Below, in pieces: positions 7,198 through 15,701 of a DNA stretch of 64,000 nucleotides. Both the position numbers and the translations under genes were made by a program. The notes beneath the pieces were generated by a model. The model saw only the letters and a list, made by a program, of their open reading frames with translations, was not told where the DNA came from and ran no database searches. Each line of letters starts with the position of its first letter. Within the stretch, counting starts at the first letter, position 1. This DNA comes from Streptomyces spongiicola (GTDB taxonomy: Bacteria > Actinomycetota > Actinomycetes > Streptomycetales > Streptomycetaceae): assembly GCF_003122365.1 (NCBI RefSeq), contig NZ_CP029254.1:4985501-5049500 (forward strand). Direction: 5' to 3'.

Positions 7198-10100
7198 TCA
7201 GTCCACGGGTACGCCCATCACCTCCCTGGCGTGCCGGCCGGGCACCATGCCCAGCGGCCACGCCTGCCAGCCGTCCTCAAGACGCACTCCGCGCTCCAGG
7301 ACCAGGCCGAACGCCTCCACGCAGCCCTCCAGGCGGGCGTCGCGGGCCGGGTGGGACCCGGCCCGCAGAGCCGCCAGCTCCTCCTGTGCGACCGCGGTGC
7401 CCACCTCCACCCCGCCCGCCGACGCGTACGGCAGCAGTGTGCAGCGCAGGAAGGCGGCCCAGTCCGCGCCCCGGCGGTCGCCGTACGAGGCGAACAGCGC
7501 CGCGGCCTCGTCGCAGAGCGCCAGCGCCTGCGCGGAGCGGCCGTTGCCGGCGTCGACCACGGCCAGCTCCAGGCAGGTCCACGCCTCCCCGTGGGCCACG
7601 CCGATGCGCTGGAAGTCCGAGCGGGCGTCGACCAGGAGCTGGCGGGCGAACCCGGAGTTGCGCAGGTTGCCGGTCTGCGCGGCGCGCTGGTCGCGGGTGG
7701 CGCGCCCGGAGTGGTGGCGGGCGCAGGCCAGCCCGTACACATCCCGCATCCGGGAGAACATCGTCCGGGCGCGTTCCAACTCGCGCACCGCCCGGTCGCG
7801 TTCGCCCCCCTCCTCCAGCGCCTGCCCCAGGTAGTACAGGGTCCACGCCTCACCGCGCGCGTCCTCGTTCTCGCGGTGCCGGGCGAGGGCCCCGTTCAGC
7901 TGCTCGACCGCCGGCGACGGGTCGCCGGCCACCAGCCTGGCCCGGGCCAGCTGGGTCAGCGCCCACGCCTCCCCCCGCTCGTCCTGGGTGCGCCCGTACA
8001 GGTCGAGCGCCAGCCGCAGGGAGGACTCCGCCTCGGGCACCCTGCCCAGGCGCAGATGCACCTGCCCGAACTGGAAGTGGGACCAGGCCTCGCCGTGCAG
8101 CGACTCGCTCTCCCTGTGCAGCCGTACGGCGGTGGTGAGCAGCGCCAGGGCCTCGGCGATGTTCGCCCGGTCCCGCTCCACCGCCGCCAGCGCGTGCAGG
8201 GTCCACGCCCGGTCGGCGGCCAGTTCCCCGGACGACTGCAGCTCGATCGCCTCGCGCAGCCTCGCCGACGCCTCGGTCAGATTGCCCTGGTGGTGCAGGG
8301 TGATGCCGAGGGAGCACAGGGCCCGGGCCGCACCCGCGTCGTGCTGTGCCTCGCGGTACAGGTCCACCACGGAGGTCAGGGTGGTGCGCGCCTTGTCCAG
8401 CTCGCCGAGCTGCCGGGCGGCGATACCGGTGCGCCACTGCACAGAGCGGACCAGCAGGCCCTGGTCGACGGCCTGCGTCAGTTCGCTGATCTCCCCGAGC
8501 CGGTAGAGGTCGCCGCGCAGCAGGCAGTAGTCGCACAGGGCGCCGAGGAGGTTCAGTACGGCCCGCTGGTCCACGCCCTCGGCGTGCCGGAGTGCCGCCG
8601 TGATGAAGCTCGACTCGTCGTCCAGCCAGCGCAGCGCCGCGTCCAGCGAGGTGAAGCCGTGGCCGGCGGAGGTCCGGGCGAACATGTCGGCACGGGTCGA
8701 GGTCTTCCCGTCGACCAGCCGGATCACCGTGTCGGCGAGCTCCGCGTACCCGATGATCAACCGCTCCTGGGCGGCCGTGCGCTCGGCCTGCTCCTCCTCG
8801 TCCAGCAGCCGCGCCTGGGCGAAGGCGCGCACGGCGTCGTGCAGCCGGTAGCGCTCCCCGCCTCCTTCCCCCGCGGCCCGCGGACGCGGCGGGGCTCCCG
8901 GCGGAGCGGCGGAACCGCCGCGCACACGGTCCAGCAACCCGGCGCGGGCCAGCTCCGACAGCTGCCGCTGCGCCTCGGACTCGTCCGTGCCCAGCAGCGC
9001 CGACGCGGCGGCGGCACCCAGGGAAGCCCGGCCCGCGAGGGCGAGCCTGCGCAGCAGCCGGCGGCCCTGGTCCGGCAGATCCGTGTAGCGCAGCCAGAGC
9101 GCCCGCTCCACCGGGCTCACCGGGCCGTGGGAGGCGAGTCCGGCGGCCAGTGACTGCGGGGTGCGGGCGCCCAGGGAAGAGCCCGCGATCCGCAGTGCCA
9201 GCGGCAGCCCGCCGGACAGGTCGCGGATCGCGTCCATCGCCCGGGAGTCGTGCGGGCCCGCGGGGGGCTCCCCGGCGGACGCCGCGAGCAGTTCCCCGGC
9301 GCCCGCCGCGTCCAGGGCCTTCACCGGCAGCCGGTACACCCACGCGGGGACGTCCGCCGGGAGCTCCAGCGGCTCGCGGGCCGTGACCAGCACCAGGCTG
9401 TCCGAGCGTTCCGGAACGAGGGCCCGCACCTGCCGGGGGTCGCTCGCGTCGTCCAGTACGACGGTGACGGGCAGCCCGGTCAGATACCGGTGGTACAGCT
9501 CGCCGAGGCGGCGCAGCTGCTGCTCGGGCGACGACCGCTCCCGGAACAGCAGCTGCTCCCGGGGCGCGCCGAGCCGGTTCAGCAGATGCAGCAGCGCTTC
9601 CCGCGTCGAGAGCGGCTGCTCGTCGGACCCGCCGCGCAGGTCCACCAGGCACGCGCCCCGGAACTGGTCCCTCAGCTCGTGGGCCGCCCGCAGCGCGAGG
9701 GTCGTGCGGCCGGACCCGGGCTCGCCGTGCAGCACCACGACCGTCGGCCTGGTCTCCGTCGACGCCCGCGCGGCGTGCACCCACTGCGCGATCTGCGCCA
9801 TCGCCTCCCGGCGCCCGGCGAACGGCCCCCCGGGCCGCGGAAGATGGGTGAACGACTGCTCCAGCACACTGCGCCTGCGCGCGGCCTGGCTGCGGTCCAC
9901 CGCGCGCAGCGGCGGGCCCGCCGCCTTCCTCGGCGGGCGGGCGGTGGCGGCCGCCAGAATCCGCTGCTGGTCCAGGAAGGGGCGGACACCCCGGACCTCG
10001 AGTGCCGTCAGCCACTGCAGCCTCAACTGCTCGGGGCCACCCGGCTGTCCGAGCGCACCGGCCCTGCGATGGGCCGCCGGCCAGTGGGCGGCCGTCACCC

Positions 10101-10470
10101 TGGCGACGGTCGCCGCCGCTCCCGCCACCGCGACCACGGCCCCGGCGCCGAGCGCCGTGCCCGTCGCCGTGCCCAGGGCCATGTCGGCGCCGACGGCGGC
10201 GGCCGCCGCGACCGCGGTGACCAGCAGGGGGGTCGACACCGCCTGCCGGCTGAACCGCTCGGTCAGGGACGAGCGCCCGGCCTCCGCCTCCTCCAGCGCG
10301 CCGAGGTACGCCGTGTACTCCTCGCCGGCGCTCGCCGCCATCGCGTCCAGTGCCTCGCGGCCGCGTGCGAGCATGGCCGCCGGATCCGTTCTGCCGCCCG
10401 AGCGGCGCGCCTCCTCCTCGACGGCCCGTACCAACAGCCGCTCGGCTTCCGCCCGGTGGCCGTCCCGCAT
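7198..10470 (-). CDS. Large STAND ATPase: NB-ARC plus TPR repeats, membrane-associated
   Basis: A 1090-residue protein. Residues 1-110 are an alpha-helical N-terminus with two hydrophobic stretches (LLVTAVAAAAAVGADMAL and ALGAGAVVAVAGAAATVA) that probably insert in the membrane. A STAND NTPase follows: P-loop GEPGSGRTTLA near residue 249, Walker B VTVVLDDAS, and the NB-ARC signature GLPLALRIAG. The second half is a run of TPR-like repeats such as GEAWTLYYLGQALEEGGERDRAV. No DNA-binding domain is seen, so it is not a typical SARP/AfsR or LuxR regulator. The ATG at 10470 follows GGAGGGGG. It could be a ligand-sensing scaffold or defence-type switch; the function is unknown. Confidence 0.85.
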   Translation of the reverse strand: MRDGHRAEAERLLVRAVEEEARRSGGRTDPAAMLARGREALDAMAASAGEEYTAYLGALEEAEAGRSSLTERFSRQAVSTPLLVTAVAAAAAVGADMALGTATGTALGAGAVVAVAGAAATVARVTAAHWPAAHRRAGALGQPGGPEQLRLQWLTALEVRGVRPFLDQQRILAAATARPPRKAAGPPLRAVDRSQAARRRSVLEQSFTHLPRPGGPFAGRREAMAQIAQWVHAARASTETRPTVVVLHGEPGSGRTTLALRAAHELRDQFRGACLVDLRGGSDEQPLSTREALLHLLNRLGAPREQLLFRERSSPEQQLRRLGELYHRYLTGLPVTVVLDDASDPRQVRALVPERSDSLVLVTAREPLELPADVPAWVYRLPVKALDAAGAGELLAASAGEPPAGPHDSRAMDAIRDLSGGLPLALRIAGSSLGARTPQSLAAGLASHGPVSPVERALWLRYTDLPDQGRRLLRRLALAGRASLGAAAASALLGTDESEAQRQLSELARAGLLDRVRGGSAAPPGAPPRPRAAGEGGGERYRLHDAVRAFAQARLLDEEEQAERTAAQERLIIGYAELADTVIRLVDGKTSTRADMFARTSAGHGFTSLDAALRWLDDESSFITAALRHAEGVDQRAVLNLLGALCDYCLLRGDLYRLGEISELTQAVDQGLLVRSVQWRTGIAARQLGELDKARTTLTSVVDLYREAQHDAGAARALCSLGITLHHQGNLTEASARLREAIELQSSGELAADRAWTLHALAAVERDRANIAEALALLTTAVRLHRESESLHGEAWSHFQFGQVHLRLGRVPEAESSLRLALDLYGRTQDERGEAWALTQLARARLVAGDPSPAVEQLNGALARHRENEDARGEAWTLYYLGQALEEGGERDRAVRELERARTMFSRMRDVYGLACARHHSGRATRDQRAAQTGNLRNSGFARQLLVDARSDFQRIGVAHGEAWTCLELAVVDAGNGRSAQALALCDEAAALFASYGDRRGADWAAFLRCTLLPYASAGGVEVGTAVAQEELAALRAGSHPARDARLEGCVEAFGLVLERGVRLEDGWQAWPLGMVPGRHAREVMGVPVD

Positions 10471-11261
10471 GTGGTCCCCCTCCGACAGCTTCCGCGTCCC
10501 TTTCCGGTGCCAGTGTCCTGCGGGACGCGCGCCCGCGCGAGGGAGTCCGCCGATCAAGCCCCTTCCGGGGTGGTCCCGCCGTGTACTCCGGAACTCACCC
10601 TTCAAGGGATATCACCCTATTGGCGGGCGTTTGTCCTGACGGGGCCCGGGCAGCCGCTCGATGACGGACTCGGCGGCCACGAAGGGAGGGCCCCCTGGCA
10701 GACATCCAAGTCCCTTGTCCCGACTGCGAGGAGGAGGACGCCACGAGCAGAAGAAGCCTCAGTTGAGTGGCGGCTCCGGGTGGTTCCGGCGAAGTCCCGC
10801 TGCGCTGCTTCCCGCCGACCGCCACCCGGAAGCCGCCGCGGCCGCCGGACGGCAGCCGAGCCCGCCGTCGCGCCGGGCCGCCGACACCCGGCCCGGCGGG
10901 AGCGGGGAGGGACGCGGGTCTCTCCCCGCTTCGCCGTGTCGCGGCCCGGACACCGTCGCCGGCGCCCGCCGGGCGGCACCGTGTGCCGTGCGGGGAGTGC
11001 CGACCCCGGACCGCCGCGATCTCCGGATCACCCTGCAGCAGTCCCGTGACGGGCATGAAGCGGGGGCGGCTCCCCACGCGGCTCGTTCCCGGCGAGAACA
11101 TGCAGGTCGGCACCTGGTTTGAAGCTCTGCATCCTCTCTTCGGACCGCCTACGACGGCTCCGGGCCGAGCCGCGGGTCGATGCCCAGAGGCCCCCGGTTG
11201 CGGACATGTCTTCGCCCACAGGACGTCGGAGCCGCCGAGGGCGCGGGCGATTCCTCGTCGC
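10471..11261. other. 791-bp gap with no convincing gene
   Basis: This separates the STAND gene from the Uma2 gene. Frames open on both strands are Arg/Pro-rich and look like coincidental high-GC frames. One fragment at 10695-10766 reads LADIQVPCPDCEEEDATS, with a CPDC zinc-type motif and a purine-rich GAAGGGAGGG upstream, but its only start would be CTG. An ATG at 10661 is in a different frame, so a broken small gene is possible. Confidence 0.5.
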
Positions 11262-11828
11262 TCACAGGGTCCCGAGGTCGACCGTGACAGGGAACGGCGC
11301 GGTGGCCTTCACGGTGCCGGTGAACACCTCGCCGTCCCGGTAGGCCCTGTTGGCCGGGTCGAGGACGTAGGTGTACACGATCGGGACACCGGTGGCTGCC
11401 TGCTCGACCCGCCAGTAGAAGGCGATGCCGGCCTTGGCGTACTGGTCAACCTTCACGATCCGGTCGGTGGTCTCTGACCCCGGGGAGACGACCTCGACGA
11501 CCAGGAGCACGTGCTCGGGGCGGGTGGGCGTGAGGTCGACGGTATCCGACCGGTACACGATGACGTCCGGACGGCGGTTGGTGAGCGGCACGTCCTGCAG
11601 GCGGACGTCGAAGTACGTGTCGGCGTTCCAGTCCGGGCCTGCGGCTGCGTCCAGGGCGTTGGCCAGGATCCGCGCCAGCCGGTTGTGCCGCTTGGAGGCG
11701 CTCGGGCTCACAACGACCATCCCGTCCACGATCTCGATGCCGGCGCACTGCTCCTCGGACCAGGAGTCGTACTGCTCCGCGCTGATCTGCGAGTGCATCC
11801 ACGCGGGCGCCACCATCTCGGCGGTCAT
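11262..11828 (-). CDS. Uma2-family putative restriction-endonuclease-like protein
   Basis: A 188-residue protein of the Uma2/DUF820 family, which adopts a PD-(D/E)XK-like fold. Visible elements are a conserved core EIVDGMVVVSPSASKRHN, then RRPDVIVYR and LLVVEVVSPGSETTDRIVKVDQYAKAGI, which hold the acidic residues and lysine expected for the metal-binding core. GAAGGAGGT lies upstream of the ATG. These genes are very numerous in Streptomyces and cyanobacteria. A nuclease activity is inferred from the fold and not demonstrated; no partner gene is adjacent. Confidence 0.88.
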   Translation of the reverse strand: MTAEMVAPAWMHSQISAEQYDSWSEEQCAGIEIVDGMVVVSPSASKRHNRLARILANALDAAAGPDWNADTYFDVRLQDVPLTNRRPDVIVYRSDTVDLTPTRPEHVLLVVEVVSPGSETTDRIVKVDQYAKAGIAFYWRVEQAATGVPIVYTYVLDPANRAYRDGEVFTGTVKATAPFPVTVDLGTL

Positions 11829-12060
11829 GGAGTACCTCCTTCGAGGATGCGATGCTGCTCGACTCAGCGTACTGCCCGCTTCCAGTCGGGCACCGGCTTC
11901 GGGTCAGGGCGGAACTTCCAGTGTCCGCAGGGCGACCTGGATGGAAAAGGGGCGATCCGCCTTCACCACGTGAGGGCGTATGAGTGCGAAAACGGCCGAG
12001 TGGGGCGGGGGCTTGCGGGCTGAACCGGCAGGGCCGTGTCGGCATGAGAGCCTGGGCCGT
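11829..12060. other. Divergent spacer
   Basis: The 232-bp space between the divergent Uma2 and DUF255 genes must hold both promoters. No clear operator was recognised. Confidence 0.4.
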
Positions 12061-14217
12061 ATGAACCGGTTGGCTGGTGTGACCTCGCCGTATCTGCTTC
12101 AGCATGCCGACAACCCGGTGGACTGGTGGCCCTGGCAGCCGGAGGCGTTCGACGAGGCGAGGCGGCGCGACGTACCCGTGCTGCTGTCGGTCGGCTACTC
12201 GGCGTGCCACTGGTGCCACGTCATGGCGCACGAGTCCTTCGAGGACGACGGCACCGCCGCGTACATGAACGAGCACTTCGTGTCCGTCAAGGTGGACCGC
12301 GAGGAGCGGCCCGACGTGGACGCGGTCTACATGGAGGCCGTGCAGGCCGCCACCGGGCAGGGCGGCTGGCCCATGACCGTGTTCATGACGCCGGACGGGG
12401 AGCCGTTCTACTTCGGGACCTACTTCCCGCCGGAGCCCCGCCCCGGGACGCCGTCCTTCCGGCAGGTACTCGAAGGCGTCCACGGCGCGTGGACGAGCCG
12501 GCGCGACGAAGTGGGCGAAGTCGCCGCGAAGATCACCAGGGACCTTGCCGGGCGCGAGCTGAGGACCGGGGACGCCGGGTTGCCCACCGACGAGACCCAG
12601 GCCATGGCGCTCCTCCGGCTGACCCGGGACATCGACCCCGCGACCGGCTGGTTCAGGGGGGACACCAGGTTCCCGCCGTCGATGGTGATCGAGTTCCTGT
12701 TGCGCCACCATGCGCGGGCCGGCTCCGTGGCGGCGCTGGAGATGGCGGAGGGGCTGTGCGGCGCGATGGCCCGTTCGAGCCTGTACGACCAGGTGGGCGG
12801 GGGGTTCCACCGCTACGTACTCACGCCGGCGCCCGGTGCGCCCCTGGTGCCCCACTTCGAGAAGATGCTCTACGACAACGCCCTGCTCTGCCGGGTGTAC
12901 GCCCATCTGTGGCGGCTCACCGGCAGCGCCCCGGCCCGCCGGGTCGCCCTGGAGACCGCCGACTTCATGGTGCGGGAGCTGAGGACCCCGGAGGGCGGCT
13001 TCGCCTCCGCGCTCGACGCCGACAGCGCGCTGCCCGACGGTTCCGGGAAGCACGCCGAGGGCGCGTACTACGTCTGGACGCCGGGCGGGCTGAGGGAGGT
13101 GCTGGGCGAGGAGGACGCCGAGTTCGCCATGCGGTACTTCGGTGTGACCGAGGAGGGCACGTTCGAGCACGGCTCCTCCGTGCTCCGGCTGCCGGGGGAC
13201 GCGGAGGACGCGGGGGACGCCGGGGACGCCGGGGACGCGAGGGATGCCCGGGACACGGGGGATGCCGGGGACGCGGGGGACGCCGGGGATGCGAGGGATG
13301 CCGGGGACGCGGGGGACGCCGGGGACGCCGGGAGGGTCGCGTCGGTGCGCGGGCGCCTGCTGGCCGCGCGGGAGGAGCGCCCGCGCCCGGGCCGCGACGA
13401 CAAGATCGTCGCCGCGTGGAACGGTCTGGCGATCGCCGCCCTGGCCGAGGTGGGCGGGTACTTCGACCGGCCGGACCTGGTCGAGCGGGCCACCGAGGCG
13501 GCCGACCTGCTCGTCCGGCTCCACATGGACGACGCCGCCCGGCTGGCCCGTACCTCCAGGGACGGCCGCGCCGGTGCCAACGCCGGAGTGCTGGAGGACT
13601 ACGCCGACGCCGCCGAGGGCTTCCTCGCCCTGGCCTCCGTCACCGGCGAGGGCGCGTGGCTGGATTTCGCCGGTCTTCTGTTGGATGGCGTCCTGGAGCG
13701 GTTCACCGGTTCCGAGGGGCAGTTGTACGACACGGCCCAGGACGCCGAGCGCCTGATCCGGCGGCCGCAGGACCCCACGGACAACGCGGCCCCCGCCGGC
13801 TGGACGGCCGCCGCGGGGGCGCTGCTCTCGTATGCCGCGCACACCGGATCCCGGGCGCACCGCACCGCGGCGGAGCGGGCGCTTGGCGTGGTGCGGGCCC
13901 TCGGCCCGCGTGCCCCACGGTTCATGGGCTGGGGGCTCGCCGTCGCCGAGGCGCTGCTCGACGGGCCGCGGGAGGTGGCGGTCGTCGGGACGCCCGGGGA
14001 GGCCGGGATGCGGAAGCTGCACCGGGCCGCGCTGCTGGGGGCCGCGCCGGGCGCGGTGGTCGCCGCCGGGGGACCGGACAGCGGCGAGTTCCCGCTGCTG
14101 GCGGACCGCCCGCTCGTCGACGGGAAGCCGGCGGCCTATGTCTGCCGGCACTTCGTCTGCGCCGCCCCCGTCACCGAAGTGGACGCGCTGCGTGAGGAGT
14201 TGACTCCCGGGGCGTGA
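12061..14217 (+). CDS. DUF255 thioredoxin-domain protein (YyaL/SSP411 family)
   Basis: A 718-residue protein. Residues 1-170 are a thioredoxin-fold DUF255 domain starting NRLAGVTSPYLLQHADNPVDW, with a CHWC motif (Cys49, Cys52). The remainder resembles an alpha/alpha toroid as in N-acylglucosamine 2-epimerases, including LVPHFEKMLYDNALL. Family members are widespread but poorly understood. It is unusual for an in-frame low-complexity insertion of about 45 residues, (G/R/E)DA repeated, near residues 379-424, at a loop in the toroid. The ATG at 12061 matches the family start. Confidence 0.92.
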   Translation: MNRLAGVTSPYLLQHADNPVDWWPWQPEAFDEARRRDVPVLLSVGYSACHWCHVMAHESFEDDGTAAYMNEHFVSVKVDREERPDVDAVYMEAVQAATGQGGWPMTVFMTPDGEPFYFGTYFPPEPRPGTPSFRQVLEGVHGAWTSRRDEVGEVAAKITRDLAGRELRTGDAGLPTDETQAMALLRLTRDIDPATGWFRGDTRFPPSMVIEFLLRHHARAGSVAALEMAEGLCGAMARSSLYDQVGGGFHRYVLTPAPGAPLVPHFEKMLYDNALLCRVYAHLWRLTGSAPARRVALETADFMVRELRTPEGGFASALDADSALPDGSGKHAEGAYYVWTPGGLREVLGEEDAEFAMRYFGVTEEGTFEHGSSVLRLPGDAEDAGDAGDAGDARDARDTGDAGDAGDAGDARDAGDAGDAGDAGRVASVRGRLLAAREERPRPGRDDKIVAAWNGLAIAALAEVGGYFDRPDLVERATEAADLLVRLHMDDAARLARTSRDGRAGANAGVLEDYADAAEGFLALASVTGEGAWLDFAGLLLDGVLERFTGSEGQLYDTAQDAERLIRRPQDPTDNAAPAGWTAAAGALLSYAAHTGSRAHRTAAERALGVVRALGPRAPRFMGWGLAVAEALLDGPREVAVVGTPGEAGMRKLHRAALLGAAPGAVVAAGGPDSGEFPLLADRPLVDGKPAAYVCRHFVCAAPVTEVDALREELTPGA
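13194..13333. repeat. 9-bp in-frame repeat inside the DUF255 gene
   Basis: About fifteen copies of GGGGACGCC and close variants encode Gly-Asp-Ala triplets, with some Arg-Asp-Ala and Glu-Asp-Ala. The 9-bp period keeps the frame open. Confidence 0.9.
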
Positions 14218-14450
14218 CCGCCGTCGGGCGGTTTTCGGCGACCTGCCCGAAACGCGCCATTCATCGAAAGAGGCGTACGTCGGTCACACAATCCTCCTAT
14301 TCTCTTCAGCGCTGACACGGCAGCTGTGCGTGCGGCGGATCCGTACGGCGGTTCCGCCTGCCCGCGCAGGGGGGTTCCAGGGGGGAGCAGCGCGGTGGGC
14401 GAGGGGGCCCGCCGCGGCGGTCGCCCCTGTCGTTGGGGGGCACATTGCTC

Positions 14451-15701
14451 ATGTCCTTGCTCATCGGCGCCATCTCCTTGGCGCTCTTCTGGATGGCGGC
14501 GTTCACGCTCTGGTGGCAGATGCACGCCTGGCGCACGCCGGAGACGCTCGCGTCGACCCGCTTCGAGAGCCCGGCGGGCGGGGAGCGGCTGTCGTTCTCC
14601 CTGCTGCTTCCCGCCCGGCATGAACAGCTGGTGCTCGAGCACACGATCGACAGGCTGCTGGAGTCCGGCCACCGGGACTTCGAGATCATCGTCATCGTCG
14701 GGCACGACGACCCGGAGACCGCGGACGTCGCCGCCCGGGCCGCGTCCCGCGACCCCGGCCGGGTGCGGGTCGTCGTCGACACCCATGAGACCAAGAACAA
14801 GCCGAAGGCGCTCAACACGGCCCTCCCGCACTGCCGCGGGGACGTCGTCGGCGTCTTCGACGCCGAGGACCAGGTCCACCCGGAACTCCTGGCCCATGTC
14901 GACCACGCCTTCACCGCCACCGGCGCCGACGTCGTCCAGGGCGGCGTCCAGCTGATCAACTTCCACTCCTCCTGGTACGCGCTGCGCAACTGCCTGGAGT
15001 ACTTCTTCTGGTTCCGCTCGCGTCTCCACCTGCACGCCGCCAAGGGCTTCATCCCGCTCGGCGGCAACACCGTCTTCGTCCGCACCGACGTGCTGCGCGA
15101 GGCCGGCGGCTGGGACCAGGACTGCCTGGCCGAGGACTGCGATCTCGGGGTGCGCCTGTCGAGCCGGGGCCGCAGGGTCGTCGTCGCCTACGACGCCGAC
15201 ATGGTCACCCGCGAGGAGACCCCCGGCACGCTGATGTCGCTGCTGAAGCAGCGCACCCGCTGGAACCAGGGCTTCCTTCAGGTGTACCGGAAGCGGGACT
15301 GGCGGCAACTGCCCACGCTCGGGCAGCGGATGCTCGCCCGCTACACGCTGATGACCCCGTTCATGCAGGCCTTCACCGGCGTGGTCATCCCCGTCAACGC
15401 CGCCGCCGCGCTGCTGCTCGACGTGCCCGTCGGTGTCGCCTTCCTCAGCTTCCTTCCGCTGGTCACGGCCGTGATGACCTTCGTCTTCGAGATCGTCGGT
15501 CTGCACGACTTCGGAACCCAGTACGGGCTGCGGGTCCGCTTTCCGCACTATCTCAAGCTCATCGCCGGCGGCCCCCTCTACCAGGTGCTCCTCGCGGGCG
15601 CGGCCGTCCGGGCCGTCTGGCGCGAGCAGCGCGGCCGCAACGAGTGGGAGCTGACCAGCCATGTCGGCGCGCACCTCACCCGAGAGGACGTCCCCGCGTG
15701 A
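14451..15701 (+). CDS. Processive-type family 2 glycosyltransferase (membrane)
   Basis: A 416-residue membrane synthase. An N-terminal transmembrane helix is followed by a GT-A domain with LLLPARHEQLVLEHTID, the DAEDQVHPELL metal site, GGNTVFVRTDVL, the LAEDCDLGVRLS base motif and QRTRW (Gln267-Trp271). That is the QxxRW signature of cellulose, chitin and hyaluronan synthase-like enzymes. Three or more C-terminal hydrophobic segments would form a translocation channel. It heads an operon whose next genes start within 4 bp of each preceding stop. The ATG at 14451 has a G-rich SD ten bases before it; a TTG at 14433 is less likely. The polymer is unknown. Confidence 0.9.
   Translation: MSLLIGAISLALFWMAAFTLWWQMHAWRTPETLASTRFESPAGGERLSFSLLLPARHEQLVLEHTIDRLLESGHRDFEIIVIVGHDDPETADVAARAASRDPGRVRVVVDTHETKNKPKALNTALPHCRGDVVGVFDAEDQVHPELLAHVDHAFTATGADVVQGGVQLINFHSSWYALRNCLEYFFWFRSRLHLHAAKGFIPLGGNTVFVRTDVLREAGGWDQDCLAEDCDLGVRLSSRGRRVVVAYDADMVTREETPGTLMSLLKQRTRWNQGFLQVYRKRDWRQLPTLGQRMLARYTLMTPFMQAFTGVVIPVNAAAALLLDVPVGVAFLSFLPLVTAVMTFVFEIVGLHDFGTQYGLRVRFPHYLKLIAGGPLYQVLLAGAAVRAVWREQRGRNEWELTSHVGAHLTREDVPA

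Noticed and set aside
7159..9153. Very long plus-strand frame opposite the STAND gene
   Set aside because: It is Arg/Pro/Gln/Gly-rich with no motif, as expected of the antisense of a high-GC coding gene.
9250..11049. Second long plus-strand frame crossing the STAND gene start
   Set aside because: Low-complexity composition and position opposite a gene with clear domains show it is a shadow frame.
13194..13333. CRISPR array
   Set aside because: The repeats are 9 bp without spacers and lie in a coding frame.
11446..14151. Long minus-strand frame under the DUF255 gene
   Set aside because: The frame is the antisense reading of conserved thioredoxin and toroid sequence, and its repeats mirror the 9-bp array.
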